Positions 33,550-42,413 of a stretch of DNA of 64,000 nt are shown piece after piece. Source of the DNA: Marinibacterium anthonyi (lineage in GTDB: Bacteria; Pseudomonadota; Alphaproteobacteria; Rhodobacterales; Rhodobacteraceae); assembly GCA_003217735.2 (NCBI GenBank), contig CP031585.1:1351501-1415500 (forward strand). Reading direction: 5' to 3'. Position 1 is the stretch's first letter; the number at the start of each line of letters is the position of its first letter. A model generated the notes under the pieces. The model had not been told where the DNA came from. It saw only the letters and a list, made by a program, of their open reading frames with translations, and did not search any database. The position numbers and the translations under genes are program-made.

Positions 33550-34731
33550 TCAATCGGAACCGCCGGACCGCGCCCGGCCAGCTCCCGCCCGCCCACCCCG
33601 CCGGCCGGGCGCGGCGCGCCTGTCCGGCGATTGCGCGGGTTTGGGGCCAGATTTGGGGCCAGATTTGAGGTCGGGCTTGGATCCGGGTTTGCCGGTTTGC
33701 CCGAAACTCTTGCTCGGCCCGGATTTGGCCGTGAATTTGGCCGTGAATTTGGTTGCGGGTTTGGCGCCCGGTTTGGATGCGGGTTTGGCCCCCGGTTTGG
33801 ATGCGGGCCTGGCTCCGCCCTTGGCCATCGGCTTCGACCCCGGCCTGGGACCCTGTCCCGGATTAGGGCCCGGATTAGGGCCCGGATTAGGGCCCGGATT
33901 ACGGCCCTGTTTGGGCCCCGCACCCGGCCCGCGCCGGCCCGGTTTCTTCTGCCCCGGCTTCGCGGTGCCTGTCGGGGCCTCTTCCTCGACTTCCAGCCCC
34001 AGCTGGTCGCGCAGCACCTTGCGGCGCACCTCCTCGACGTCGCCCGCCGCCAGCTTGCCCAGCTGGAACGGCCCGTAGGAGATCCGGATCAGCCGGTTCA
34101 CGGCAAAGCCCAGTTCTTCCATCGCGCGCCGGATTTCGCGGTTCTTGCCTTCGCGCAGGCCGATCGTCACCCAGACGTTCGCCCCCTGCTGGCGGTCCAG
34201 CGTCACCATCATCGGCTGGAACTTCTCGGCGCCGATCTGCAATCCCTTGCGCAGCGGTTCGAAATCCTCGTCCTTGGGCGTGCCTTTCATGCGCACCCGG
34301 TAGCGCCGCAGCCACCCGGTCGCGGGCAGTTCCAGCCGCCGCTTGATCTCGCCATCGTTGGTCAGCAGCAGCAGGCCCTCGGAATTGAGATCGAGCCGTC
34401 CCACCGACATCACCCGGGGCATATCCTCGGGCAGGCCGTCAAAGATCGTCTCGCGTCCCTGTTCGTCGCGGGCGGTGGTCACCAGGCCCTGGGGCTTGTG
34501 ATACAGCCAGACGCGCGCGGGTTCGGCCGCCGCCAGGGGCTTGCCCTCGACGGTGATGCGGTCCTGCGCGGTGACGTTCAGCGCGGGGCTGTCGATGGTG
34601 CGGCCGTTGACCGTGACCAGCCCGGCCTCGATCATGCGCTCCGCCTCGCGGCGCGAGGCGACGCCGGCGCGGGCCAGCACCTTGGCGATCCGGTCGCCGG
34701 GAATGGGTGTGTCGGTCATGCTGTGGCTCAT
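33550..34731 (-). CDS. RluB/RsuA-family pseudouridine synthase with repetitive tail
   Basis: 393 residues. An S4 RNA-binding domain at about 12-60 is followed by a pseudouridine synthase domain with the catalytic Asp in GRLDLNSEGLLLLTND (near 113) and the closing GKNREIRRAMEELG. It modifies 23S or 16S rRNA. After about residue 245 the chain becomes a 150-residue Lys/Pro/Gly/Ala tail with GPNPG, GAKPASKP and TKFTAK repeats, encoded by DNA tandem repeats. Such basic tails occur in some high-GC relatives and may bind RNA. The start is one of two close ATGs (34731 or 34719). Divergent from tadA. Confidence 0.9.
   Translation of the reverse strand: MSHSMTDTPIPGDRIAKVLARAGVASRREAERMIEAGLVTVNGRTIDSPALNVTAQDRITVEGKPLAAAEPARVWLYHKPQGLVTTARDEQGRETIFDGLPEDMPRVMSVGRLDLNSEGLLLLTNDGEIKRRLELPATGWLRRYRVRMKGTPKDEDFEPLRKGLQIGAEKFQPMMVTLDRQQGANVWVTIGLREGKNREIRRAMEELGFAVNRLIRISYGPFQLGKLAAGDVEEVRRKVLRDQLGLEVEEEAPTGTAKPGQKKPGRRGPGAGPKQGRNPGPNPGPNPGPNPGQGPRPGSKPMAKGGARPASKPGAKPASKPGAKPATKFTAKFTAKSGPSKSFGQTGKPGSKPDLKSGPKSGPKPAQSPDRRAAPGRRGGRAGAGRARSGGSD
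33857..33904. repeat. Four 12-bp units within the pseudouridine synthase gene
   Basis: CCCGGATTAGGG three times perfectly, then CCCGGATTACGG. In frame with the gene, so copy-number change adds or removes four residues of the GPNP tail without a frameshift. Further looser repeats lie at 33720-33810. Confidence 0.95.
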
Positions 34732-34782
34732 AGAGCAATGCGGGCGCTTGCGGAAGCGGCTCCGACGCGGCAGGGAGAGGAA

Positions 34783-35238
34783 ATGGTATTCGTTTCTCAC
34801 ATGTCCACGGCCCTTGACGAAGCCCGCGCGGCCGCCCGTCGCGGCGAGGTCCCGGTGGGCGCCGTGCTGCTGGGCCCCGACGGGGCGGTCCTGGCCCGCG
34901 CCGGCAACCGCACGCGCGAGCTGAACGACCCCACGGCGCATGCCGAACTTCTGGTCATCCGGGCGGGCTGCGCGGCGTTGGGATCGGAACGGCTGACGGG
35001 CTGCGACCTGTACGTGACGCTGGAACCCTGCGCCATGTGCGCGGCGGCCATCGCGGCGGCCCGGATCGCGCGGCTGTATTATGGCGCGGCGGATCCGAAA
35101 TCCGGCGGCGTGGCCCATGGTGCGCGGGTCTTTGCCCATCGCCAGGCGCATCATCGGCCTGAAATCTATGACGGCTTCGCCGCATCCGAGGCAGCCGACC
35201 TGCTCAAGGCGTTTTTCCGCGACAGGCGCGAGGCTTAG
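34783..35238 (+). CDS. tadA: tRNA-adenosine deaminase
   Basis: 151 residues. CDA-fold zinc motifs TAHAE (His near 54, catalytic Glu near 56) and PCAMC near 82-86 are intact, with GALLGPDG-type strands and the C-terminal FFRDRREA usual for TadA. It converts A34 of tRNA-Arg(ACG) to inosine. The start at MVFVSHM has GGAG six bases upstream; an internal ATG at 34801 lacks such spacing. It shares a 51-base divergent promoter region with the pseudouridine synthase gene; both modify RNA. Confidence 0.93.
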   Translation: MVFVSHMSTALDEARAAARRGEVPVGAVLLGPDGAVLARAGNRTRELNDPTAHAELLVIRAGCAALGSERLTGCDLYVTLEPCAMCAAAIAAARIARLYYGAADPKSGGVAHGARVFAHRQAHHRPEIYDGFAASEAADLLKAFFRDRREA

Positions 35239-35313
35239 GCGCTGACCTTTGGGGCCATCCGTGCTAAGGTTATTCCCGGGCGGTCTCCGCCCGAACCCCC
35301 GGGGGCGTGCATC

Positions 35314-35619
35314 ATGGCCGAAACCGAAATCATCCGCAGACCCAAGCTGAAGCCGCGCGTTGAACGGCCCAAGCTCTACAAGGTGATCCTTCTGAACGAC
35401 GACTTCACCCCGCGGGACTTCGTGGTGATGGTGCTGCAGGGGGTGTTCCGCATGACCGAGGCCGAGGCGCTTGGAGTCATGTACGCCGCCCATCAGAAGG
35501 GCGCCTGCGTGGTGGCCGTCTTCACCAAGGAAGTGGCCGAGATGAAAGCCGAGGAAGGCACCGAAACCGGCCGGTCCTGGGGCTATCCGCTGGCATTCAC
35601 CACCGAACGCGAGGACTGA
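35314..35619 (+). CDS. clpS: ATP-dependent Clp protease adaptor ClpS
   Basis: 101 residues. The core reads LYKVILLNDDFTPRDFVV, with the Asp-Asp of the N-degron pocket, and HQKGACVVAVFTKEVAEMK, where the conserved helix and strand contact ClpA. The N-terminal extension of about 20 residues is basic and flexible, as needed to enter ClpA. It delivers N-end-rule substrates to ClpAP. clpA is not next to it; a hairpin element closes the transcript. Confidence 0.96.
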   Translation: MAETEIIRRPKLKPRVERPKLYKVILLNDDFTPRDFVVMVLQGVFRMTEAEALGVMYAAHQKGACVVAVFTKEVAEMKAEEGTETGRSWGYPLAFTTERED

Positions 35620-35635
35620 TCCCCACCGTCGGGCC

Positions 35636-35699
35636 GGGTATTTTTGAAGAGAAAGAAGCAATAGCGCGTCTTGCTGCTTCTTTCTCTTTCCAAATACCC
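35636..35699. terminator. Long inverted repeat, bidirectional terminator (AAAGAAGC family)
   Basis: Arms GGGTATTT...AGAGAAAGAAGCA and TGCTTCTTTCTCT...AAATACCC enclose about ten bases between clpS and the convergent metallo-hydrolase gene. The arms recur at 37815-37864, 41205-41233 and 59295-59358. Confidence 0.75.
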
Positions 35700-35742
35700 T
35701 TGTCCCGCGCCGCCCAACCTGCGCGGCGTCGGGTAAGGGCGA

Positions 35743-36435
35743 TCAGATCTCGATCGCGGTCATGACCCGGGGTTCGATCACCTGCACGTCCGGCAGCGCC
35801 TCGACCAGTGCGGCGGCCGATTGTTCAAGCAGCGGGAAGGTCTTGTAATGGGCCGGGATCAGCGTCTTGAAGTTGAAGTAGCGCCTGGCGGCATAGGCGA
35901 CCTTGGCCATGTCCATGGTGAAATGACCGCCCGAACACAGGATGCCGATGTCGGGTTTGTAATAATCCCCGAACCAGTCCATGTCGGCCATCACGTCGGT
36001 ATCGCCGCTGCAATAGATCGTGTGGCCTTCGGCGGCGATCATGTAGCCCACCTCCGACCCGGCGGCCCTGAGCCCGTCCGGCGTGGTGAAGGTCGAGGAG
36101 TGCTGAGCCACGACCATGCTCACCTTGACGCCGCCCAGGTCGACCGTGCCGCCTTTGTTGAAGCCCACGGTGTCGATGCCTTCGGCCTCGCCCCAGTAGC
36201 CCATCAGGTCGAACTGGCCCACCACCGGCACGCCCAGCTTCTTCGACAGCGACACCGCGTCGGCGGCGTGGTCGAAATGGGCATGGGTCAGCAGGATATG
36301 GGTGGCACCTTCGACGGCGGCGGCGTGCTGGTCTTCGGGCAGGACCGGGTTACCGGTCAGCCAGGGGTCAAGCAGCAGGACCTGGCCGCCGATTTCGATG
36401 CGGAAGGCGCCGTGGCCCATCCAGATGATCTTCAT
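35743..36435 (-). CDS. Metallo-beta-lactamase-fold metal-dependent hydrolase (UPF0173 type)
   Basis: 230 residues, the normal length. The metal motif THAHFDHAAD lies near 50-59, a later SGDTDVM Asp bridges the metals, and AHYKTFP carries the final His near 202. It starts MKIIWMGHGAFRIE, with GGAGG five bases before the ATG. The reaction is unknown; relatives include L-ascorbate-6-phosphate lactonase-like enzymes. Convergent with clpS across a shared hairpin. Confidence 0.88.
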   Translation of the reverse strand: MKIIWMGHGAFRIEIGGQVLLLDPWLTGNPVLPEDQHAAAVEGATHILLTHAHFDHAADAVSLSKKLGVPVVGQFDLMGYWGEAEGIDTVGFNKGGTVDLGGVKVSMVVAQHSSTFTTPDGLRAAGSEVGYMIAAEGHTIYCSGDTDVMADMDWFGDYYKPDIGILCSGGHFTMDMAKVAYAARRYFNFKTLIPAHYKTFPLLEQSAAALVEALPDVQVIEPRVMTAIEI

Positions 36436-36578
36436 GAGAACCTCCATTCGGTTTGGGGCAAAGATTAACACGGGGGGCCGCCAAGTCCATGACCGCAGGA
36501 TGAAATTCCGCGTGGACGGGGGCTGGGGCGCGGGATAGCGTCGCACCTTGGGAGAGGAACTGGGGGAGGAGGCCGGCC

Positions 36579-37760
36579 ATGCAGCCACGCTTCAGGGTCG
36601 TCGCGGGCGCGGCGGCCACGCAATTCGTCGTGATCGGGCTTCTGTTCAGCTACGGCATGTTCATTCCCGCCTTCGAGGCCGAATTCGGCTGGTCGCGCAC
36701 GCTGCTGTCGGCGTGTTCGTCGCTGGCCTTCTTCATGATGGGCGCGCTGGCGCTGATCGCGGGGCCGGTGGCGGACCGGATCGGGCCGGGTCGGGTGCTG
36801 GCGGTGGCGGGCGTGCTTTACGGGGCCGGCTGGGTGCTGCTGTCGCGGATCGGGGCGCCCTGGCAGCTGGTGGCGATCGCCGCGGGGTTGCTGGGCGCGG
36901 GGCTGGCGGCGCATGACGTCGTCACGCTGGGCACCGTGGCGCGCTGGTTCGCGGCGCGGCGGGGGATGATGACGGCGCTGGCCAAGGTCGGCACGGCGCT
37001 TGGCCAGATGCTGGTGCCGCCGTTGTCCGCGCTGCTGATCCTTTGGCTGGGCTGGCGGCCCGCGGCCGTGGTGCTGGGGATCGCGGCCGGCGCGTTGCTG
37101 GTGCTGGCGGCACTGGTCATGCGCAAGCCGGGGGAGGGCGAGGTGACTGTTTCGCCCCGCAACCCGGCGGCGGAGGCCGGGGCAGGGATGAGCTATGGGC
37201 AGGCGCGGGCCAGCCGGACGTTCTGGACTCTGTGCGCGATCCAGGCGCTGTTCTTTCCGGCGCTGGTGACGGTGCCCTTCCACCTGGGTCTTCACGGGAT
37301 CGACCTGGGGCTTTCGGCCCCACACGCCGCTTTGCTGCTGTCCGAGATCGGGCTGGCATCGATCCTGGGCCGCCTGATGGTGGGGCAGGTGATCGACCGG
37401 ATCGGTGGGCGCAATGCCTACCTTCTGTGCATGGCCTGCCTGCTGCTGAGCCTGATCGGGCTGACCTGGGCGGCCGCTCCCGGCCCGCTTTTCGCGGTGG
37501 TGGGGGTCTATGGCGCGGCTCATGGCGGGCTTTTCGTGGTAATCTCGCCCATCGTGGCGGAATATTTCGGGCTGCGCGCCCATGGGGCGATCTTTGCCAC
37601 GCTGGTGTTCTGCGGCACCTCGATGGCCAGCTTCGGGCCGATCCTGGCGGGGGCGGTATTTGACCTTTGGGGCGGGTATTTCGGGGCGTTCCTGGGACTG
37701 AGCCTGGCGGTGGCGGCCGCACTTTGCCTGATCGTGACGCTGCCGAAATCGGTGCGATAG
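36579..37760 (+). CDS. MFS transporter
   Basis: 393 residues with about twelve membrane helices in two six-helix halves. The loop between helices 2 and 3 carries GPVADRIGPGR, the MFS signature region, and the second half mirrors it with GQVIDRIGGRNAY. Similar proteins are annotated as oxalate/formate or monocarboxylate antiporters (OFA family), but the sequence gives no substrate. A GGGGGAGGAGG run precedes the ATG. The stop abuts a GGGGGC hairpin element. Confidence 0.87.
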   Translation: MQPRFRVVAGAAATQFVVIGLLFSYGMFIPAFEAEFGWSRTLLSACSSLAFFMMGALALIAGPVADRIGPGRVLAVAGVLYGAGWVLLSRIGAPWQLVAIAAGLLGAGLAAHDVVTLGTVARWFAARRGMMTALAKVGTALGQMLVPPLSALLILWLGWRPAAVVLGIAAGALLVLAALVMRKPGEGEVTVSPRNPAAEAGAGMSYGQARASRTFWTLCAIQALFFPALVTVPFHLGLHGIDLGLSAPHAALLLSEIGLASILGRLMVGQVIDRIGGRNAYLLCMACLLLSLIGLTWAAAPGPLFAVVGVYGAAHGGLFVVISPIVAEYFGLRAHGAIFATLVFCGTSMASFGPILAGAVFDLWGGYFGAFLGLSLAVAAALCLIVTLPKSVR

Positions 37761-37864
37761 GGGGCTCTGCCCCCGTCCTCCGCCGGAGGACTCCCCCGAG
37801 AGTATTTGACCAAGGTGAAGACGGGGTCGCCGCTCTGGTGTTTCTTTCTCTTTCCAAATACCCC
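37761..37864. repeat. GGGGGC/AAAGAAGC-family intergenic element
   Basis: Starts directly after the MFS stop codon with GGGGGCTCTGCCCCC, then GTCCTCC/GGAGGAC, CTCCCCCGAGAGTATTTG, a diverged centre, and the arm GTTTCTTTCTCTTTCCAAATACCCC. Compared with 59254 the 5' AAAGAAGC arm has decayed. Confidence 0.75.
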
Positions 37865-37986
37865 TGCCCGCGGCTTCCACGGGCGGGACGCACAGCAAGG
37901 GCAAAACCCGCATTCCCGGGCGGCCACCCTTGCGGGCCGGGCGCGGCGGCGGTAAACGCCCGTGAACGCCAGATGAGGGGTCTTCC

Positions 37987-38274
37987 ATGTCGATCGACCA
38001 GAATACCGCGGCCCGAGTGGCCAAGCTGGCCCGGATCCGGGTCGAAGAGGATCGCCTGCCGGCGCTGGCCTCGGAATTCAACACGATCCTGGGCTTCATC
38101 GAACAGCTGGGCGAAGTGGATGTCGAGGGCGTCGAGCCGATGGTTTCGGTCACGCCCATGCGCCTGAAACGCCGCGAGGACGTGGTCACCGACGGCAACC
38201 AGCAGGACAGGATCCTGTCCAACGCCCCCGATGCCCGCGAGGGTTTCTTTGCCGTGCCGAAGGTGGTGGAATGA
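37987..38274 (+). CDS. gatC: Asp-tRNA(Asn)/Glu-tRNA(Gln) amidotransferase subunit C
   Basis: 95 residues, standard length. It begins [17 protein letters not shown] and carries [18 protein letters not shown], the belt segment that wraps GatA and GatB. Needed to assemble the GatCAB complex that makes Gln-tRNA(Gln) or Asn-tRNA(Asn) by transamidation. Overlaps gatA by four bases (ATGA). gatB is not in the window. Confidence 0.96.
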   Translation: MSIDQNTAARVAKLARIRVEEDRLPALASEFNTILGFIEQLGEVDVEGVEPMVSVTPMRLKRREDVVTDGNQQDRILSNAPDAREGFFAVPKVVE

Positions 38275-39758
38275 GCGATCTGAACAAACTGGGCCTGGCC
38301 GCGGCCCGCGACATGCTGCGCGCGAAAGAGGTCACCTCGGTCGAGCTGACCGAGGCCTGCCTGTCGGCCATCGAAGGCGCGGATGCGCTGAACGCCTTCG
38401 TCCACAAGACCCCCGAGATCGCGATGGAACGCGCCAGGGCCGCCGATGCGCGGCTGGCGGGCGGCGATGCGCCGTCGATGTGCGGGTTGCCGATCGGGAT
38501 CAAGGACCTGTTCTGCACCAGGGGCGTGCCGTCCCAGGCGGCGTCGAAGATCCTCGAAGGGTTCCTGCCGGAATACGAATCCACCGTGTCCCAGAACCTG
38601 GCCGACGCGGGAGCCGTCATGCTGGGCAAGCTCAACATGGACGAATTCGCCATGGGGTCGTCGAACGAGACCTCGGTCTACGGCAACGCGATCAGCCCCT
38701 GGCGGCGCGGCAATGAAGACACCGCGCTGACCCCGGGTGGGTCCTCGGGCGGGTCGGCCTCGGCCGTGGCCGCCGATCTGTGCCTGGCCGCGACCGGCAC
38801 CGATACCGGCGGATCGATCCGCCAGCCCGCCGCCTTCACCGGCACCGTCGGCATCAAGCCAACCTACGGGCGGTGTTCGCGCTGGGGCATCGTGGCCTTT
38901 GCCTCTTCGCTCGACCAGGCCGGGCCGATGACCAAGTCGGTGCGCGACGCGGCGATCATGCTGGAAACCATGTGCGGGCATGACCCGAAGGATTCGACCT
39001 GCGTCGACCTGCCCGTGCCGGATTTCGAGGCCATGCTGACCGGCGACATCAAGGGCAAGACCATCGGGATCCCGAAGGAATACCGCCTCGACGGGATGCC
39101 GGACGAGATCGAAAAGCTCTGGGCGGACGGCACGAAGATGCTGCAGGATGCCGGTGCGAAGATCGTCGATATCTCTCTGCCGCATACCAAATACGCGCTG
39201 CCGACCTATTACGTGATTGCCCCCGCCGAAGCCTCGTCGAACCTCGCGCGCTATGACGGCGTGCGCTATGGCTACCGGGCCAGGCTGGAGCAGGGCGACG
39301 GCATCACCGAGATGTACGAAAAGACCCGCGCCGAGGGCTTTGGCCACGAGGTTCAGCGCCGGGTTATGATCGGCACCTACGTGCTGTCGGCGGGCTTTTA
39401 CGACGCCTATTACAACAAGGCGCGCAAGGTGCGCACCCTGATCAAGCGCGACTTCGAAGACGCATTCGCCGCCGGTGTCGACGCCATCCTGACGCCGGCC
39501 ACCCCCTCGGCCGCCTTCGGCCTGGGCGAGGTGACCGATGACGATCCGGTGCAGATGTACCTCAACGACGTCTTCACGGTGACGGTGAACCTGGCGGGCC
39601 TTCCGGGCATCGCCGTGCCCACCGGCATCGACCGCAAGGGCCTGCCCCTTGGCCTGCAGCTGATCGGCCGTCCCTGGGAGGAAGGCGATCTGCTCAACAC
39701 CGCCTATGCGCTGGAGCAGGCGGCGGGCTTTGTGGCCAAGCCCGAGAAATGGTGGTAA
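38271..39758 (+). CDS. gatA: Asp-tRNA(Asn)/Glu-tRNA(Gln) amidotransferase subunit A
   Basis: 495 residues of the amidase-signature family. The catalytic lysine sits in GIKDLFCT near 76, and the Ser-cisSer pair lies in [11 protein letters not shown] and [11 protein letters not shown] near 150-180. It hydrolyses glutamine and channels ammonia to GatB. Translation is coupled to gatC by the four-base overlap. A lipoprotein gene follows after 41 bases and may be co-transcribed. Confidence 0.97.
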   Translation: MSDLNKLGLAAARDMLRAKEVTSVELTEACLSAIEGADALNAFVHKTPEIAMERARAADARLAGGDAPSMCGLPIGIKDLFCTRGVPSQAASKILEGFLPEYESTVSQNLADAGAVMLGKLNMDEFAMGSSNETSVYGNAISPWRRGNEDTALTPGGSSGGSASAVAADLCLAATGTDTGGSIRQPAAFTGTVGIKPTYGRCSRWGIVAFASSLDQAGPMTKSVRDAAIMLETMCGHDPKDSTCVDLPVPDFEAMLTGDIKGKTIGIPKEYRLDGMPDEIEKLWADGTKMLQDAGAKIVDISLPHTKYALPTYYVIAPAEASSNLARYDGVRYGYRARLEQGDGITEMYEKTRAEGFGHEVQRRVMIGTYVLSAGFYDAYYNKARKVRTLIKRDFEDAFAAGVDAILTPATPSAAFGLGEVTDDDPVQMYLNDVFTVTVNLAGLPGIAVPTGIDRKGLPLGLQLIGRPWEEGDLLNTAYALEQAAGFVAKPEKWW

Positions 39759-39799
39759 TCACCCGGATCGTGACGGACAGACCCGGCAGGAGAGCACAG

Positions 39800-40558
39800 A
39801 TGCGCATGATGAACCGCTCCGGTCTTGGCCTCATCGCCCTTCTGGGGCTGGTGGCCTGCACGGCCGAGATCCCCGACAGTGGCACCGGTTTCGACACCCC
39901 GCCCCAGCAGCCTCTGGGCGCGACGTCCTATGCCTCGACGCTGCCGCCGCCCGACGCGATTTCCAGCCAGACGCTGCCGCCGTCGGGGTCGGGTGACTTC
40001 GACCCCGCGACGTCGACACCGGGGTCTATCCAGGGCGCCAGTTCCGGCAACGTGGCCTACAGCACCGGCACTGCCGATGACATCGCCGCCGACACCGCAG
40101 CGGCCCTGGCCAGTTCCGGGGGGCAGCCGCAAAGCGGCGCGCCCACCTACGTGCCCGATCTGAACAACCCGTCGATTTCCGACGAGAACGACTTTCAGGC
40201 GGTGAAAAGCCGTGAATCGATCTCCAGCGATGCCGAACGCCTGGCCGAGCAGCGCGCGCAATACGAGGTGATCCAGCCCACCGCCGTGCCGCAGCGGACC
40301 GGCAACACTGGGCCGAACATCGTGCAATATGCGCTGAACGCCCAGAACCCCAAGGGATCGCGGGTCTATTCGCGCTCTGGCATCAACCTGGCCTCCAAGG
40401 CCCAGCGGGCCTGCGCGAAGTATTCCTCACCCGACCAGGCGCAGGAAGATTTCCTGTCCAAGGGCGGTCCCGACAAGGACCGGCTCGGGCTGGATCCGGA
40501 TGGCGACGGCTATGCCTGCGGCTGGGATCCCGCGCCGTTCCGGCAGGCGGTCAACTGA
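39800..40558 (+). CDS. Lipoprotein with C-terminal Excalibur-like motif
   Basis: 252 residues from the ATG preceded by AGGAGA. The lipobox LGLVAC puts the lipidated Cys near 20. A long Ser/Pro/Gln/Asp-rich region of about 150 residues is probably disordered. The C-terminus has LASKAQRACAKYSS and DKDRLGLDPDGDGYACGWDP; the DPDGDGYAC loop resembles the calcium-binding Excalibur motif. Its stop overlaps the proposed CTG start of the amidase gene, linking two envelope proteins. Confidence 0.8.
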   Translation: MRMMNRSGLGLIALLGLVACTAEIPDSGTGFDTPPQQPLGATSYASTLPPPDAISSQTLPPSGSGDFDPATSTPGSIQGASSGNVAYSTGTADDIAADTAAALASSGGQPQSGAPTYVPDLNNPSISDENDFQAVKSRESISSDAERLAEQRAQYEVIQPTAVPQRTGNTGPNIVQYALNAQNPKGSRVYSRSGINLASKAQRACAKYSSPDQAQEDFLSKGGPDKDRLGLDPDGDGYACGWDPAPFRQAVN

Positions 40559-41223
40559 CCCCGATCGCGTATCCTTCACCGAACCACGGGGCCCGGCGCG
40601 ATGGCGCCCGGCCCGAACTGGTCGTCCTGCATTACACCGCGATGGACAGCGCCCAGGCGGCGCTGGACCGTCTGTGCGATCCCCAATTCGAGGTCTCGGC
40701 CCATTACCTGATCGGTCGTGACGGCACGCTGTGGCAACTGGTGGACGAGGACCGGCGCGCCTGGCATGCCGGCGCCGGATCGTGGCAGGGCAGGGGCGAT
40801 GTCAACTCCCGCTCCATCGGGATCGAACTGGACAACACCGGCCGCCATCCGTTCCCGGAACCGCAGATGACGGCGCTGGAAACGCTGCTCGCCGGCATCC
40901 GCAGCCGCTGGGACATTCCGGCCGAAGGCGTGATCGGCCATTCCGACATGGCCCCGGGCCGCAAGTCCGATCCTGGCGCCCGCTTCGACTGGGCGCGGCT
41001 GGACCGCGCCGGCCTGTCCGCCCCGCCATGCGTCCCCGCCAGCCCCGTCAGCGCCGCAGGGCGCGCCGAATTCCGCCCCATCGCCATGGCCGCGGGCTAC
41101 CCCGCCGACGTTCCCGACGATGCCCTCCTGAAGGCCGTCCGTCACCGCCTGCGTCCCTTCGCGACCGGTCCACTGGAACCGGCGGATCTCACGGCGCTCT
41201 GTCCTGCTGCTTCTTTCTCTTAA
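40555..41223 (+). CDS. AmpD-like N-acetylmuramoyl-L-alanine amidase, non-ATG start
   Basis: 222 residues if started at the CTG at 40555. Zinc ligands are His in LVVLHYTAMDS (near 27) and His/Asp in GHSDMAPGRKSDPG (near 125-135). The first ATG, at 40642, would remove the first ligand and the conserved SPNHGARRDGARPELV lead-in, so translation must begin upstream; no ATG, GTG or TTG is available there. CTG overlaps the previous stop as CTGA, the usual ATGA geometry, with GGCAGGCGG before it. It cleaves muropeptide amide bonds in cell-wall recycling. The last residues (AASFS) and stop are encoded by a repeat-element arm. Confidence 0.8.
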   Translation: MTPIAYPSPNHGARRDGARPELVVLHYTAMDSAQAALDRLCDPQFEVSAHYLIGRDGTLWQLVDEDRRAWHAGAGSWQGRGDVNSRSIGIELDNTGRHPFPEPQMTALETLLAGIRSRWDIPAEGVIGHSDMAPGRKSDPGARFDWARLDRAGLSAPPCVPASPVSAAGRAEFRPIAMAAGYPADVPDDALLKAVRHRLRPFATGPLEPADLTALCPAASFS

Positions 41224-41233
41224 TAAATACCCC
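41205..41233. repeat. Half AAAGAAGC element reaching into the amidase gene
   Basis: TGCTGCTTCTTTCTCTTAATAAATACCCC matches the 3' arm of the element at 35636 and 59254 but has no 5' partner arm. It supplies the last six codons and the stop of the amidase gene. Confidence 0.7.
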
Positions 41234-41259
41234 ATCCCGTCCCCACCGCCCGTGCACCA

Positions 41260-41288
41260 TTGACGCATCAGCGCCCAAAGTGCATATC
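41260..41288 (+). promoter_or_regulatory. Candidate rnpB promoter
   Basis: TTGACG, 17 bases, then CATATC. The predicted transcription start seven bases later falls exactly on the first base of RNase P helix P1 (41295). The -10 match is weak. Confidence 0.5.
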
Positions 41289-41294
41289 CAGCCC

Positions 41295-41698
41295 TCGCGC
41301 GGAGGGCCGGATGGCCGCGGGCCACATGGGTTCCATGGGTCCGAGGAAAGTCCGGACTCCCTGAAGCAACGGTGCCGGGTAACGCCCGGGCGGGGCAACC
41401 CGACGGAAAGCGCCACAGAGAACAGACCGCCTTCGGCCTGGCCGGGGGTAAGGGTGAAACGGTGGAGTAAGAGCCCACCGCGCCCCTGGCAACAGGGGTG
41501 GCATGGCAAGCCCCACCGGGAGCAATGCCGAATAGGACCCCCGCGCGGCACCGGTCTTCGGACCGCCGCTAGGCTCGCTTCAGCCGAGAGGGGTCGGGTT
41601 GGCAGCTTGAGGCGCATGGCAACATGCGCAGCAGAGGAATGGTCATCCAAGGGGGGCGACCCCCTGGACAGAATCCGGCTTACAGGCCCTCCGCGCGA
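41295..41698 (+). ncRNA. rnpB: RNase P RNA (class A, alphaproteobacterial type)
   Basis: About 404 nt. The 5' end TCGCGCGGAGGGCC and the 3' end GGCCCTCCGCGCGA are exactly complementary over 14 bases and form helix P1, fixing both ends. The universally conserved GAGGAAAGTCCGGACTCC (CR-I) lies at 41341-41358, the ACAGAATCCGGCTTACA (CR-V) at 41668-41684, and AGAG-AACAG-like and GGTAAGGGTGAAACGGTG segments lie between. It is the catalytic RNA that trims tRNA 5' leaders. Highly confident; exact ends are within a few bases. Confidence 0.97.
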
Positions 41699-41825
41699 TA
41701 CATTTCCAAAGATCCCCGGCTCCAAAGATCCCCGGCCGCAAAGACCCACGGCCCAAGCGCACCGGGGCGGGAACGCAAAGGGCCGCCCCCCGGGCCGGCC
41801 CCTGATCAGTCGCGCCCTGCGCCGG

Positions 41826-42413
41826 TCAGGCCGACCGCAGCAGCACCTTGTTGGAATCCAGCGCGTCGGCGATTCGCGTGTACTGGGTCTTCTGTTCGCC
41901 CGATCCGGCACTGCGCAGCAGCATCGTCTGGGCTTCTTCGATGATGGCCAGCGCCTGGGCATTGACCGTGGACACCGTGTCGGCCGAAACCGGCACCAAC
42001 GGACGCGCCGTGCGGGCGATCACCGTTCCGGGTTGCGATCCGGGCTGCGACGCAGAAATCCGCGACCGGCCCGAATCGCGATTGGACCGCGCCAGGTCGG
42101 CCAGCTTCCTGGAGGTATCGTTGATGATCGAACGGACTTCGACATAATCGGTATCATCCGGAACTTCGGTGCCGATCTGGGACAAACGTTCGGAAAGACA
42201 ATCGACATTCAGCGTTTCGTCACCGATTCCCGCGCAGAAGGCGCGCGCGGCGGACAGCCCGTCCAGAACATGCTGCAGATAGGCCGGCGATCCGAATTCA
42301 CCTGACGGCACGACAACCGTGTAGACCGCGCCCGGAACCGTCTGTGCAGCAAGGGGCGGGGCGATGACGAGGGACAGCGATGCAATAACGCCGGCGGCAC
42401 GGGAAATCGTCAT
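41826..42413 (-). CDS. Exported hypothetical protein
   Basis: 195 residues with a Sec signal (AAGVIASLSLVIAPPLAAQ). The mature protein has two cysteines (FCAGIG and DCLSERLS), a helical first half, a Ser/Arg-rich linker near 110-130 and a helical C-terminus (AIIEEAQTMLLRSAG). No family recognised. Divergent from the small exported protein at 42605, with 191 AT-richer bases between them. Confidence 0.72.
   Translation of the reverse strand: MTISRAAGVIASLSLVIAPPLAAQTVPGAVYTVVVPSGEFGSPAYLQHVLDGLSAARAFCAGIGDETLNVDCLSERLSQIGTEVPDDTDYVEVRSIINDTSRKLADLARSNRDSGRSRISASQPGSQPGTVIARTARPLVPVSADTVSTVNAQALAIIEEAQTMLLRSAGSGEQKTQYTRIADALDSNKVLLRSA

Noticed and set aside
40642-41223. Amidase starting at the first ATG
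   Set aside because: It would delete the first zinc ligand and the conserved lead sequence.
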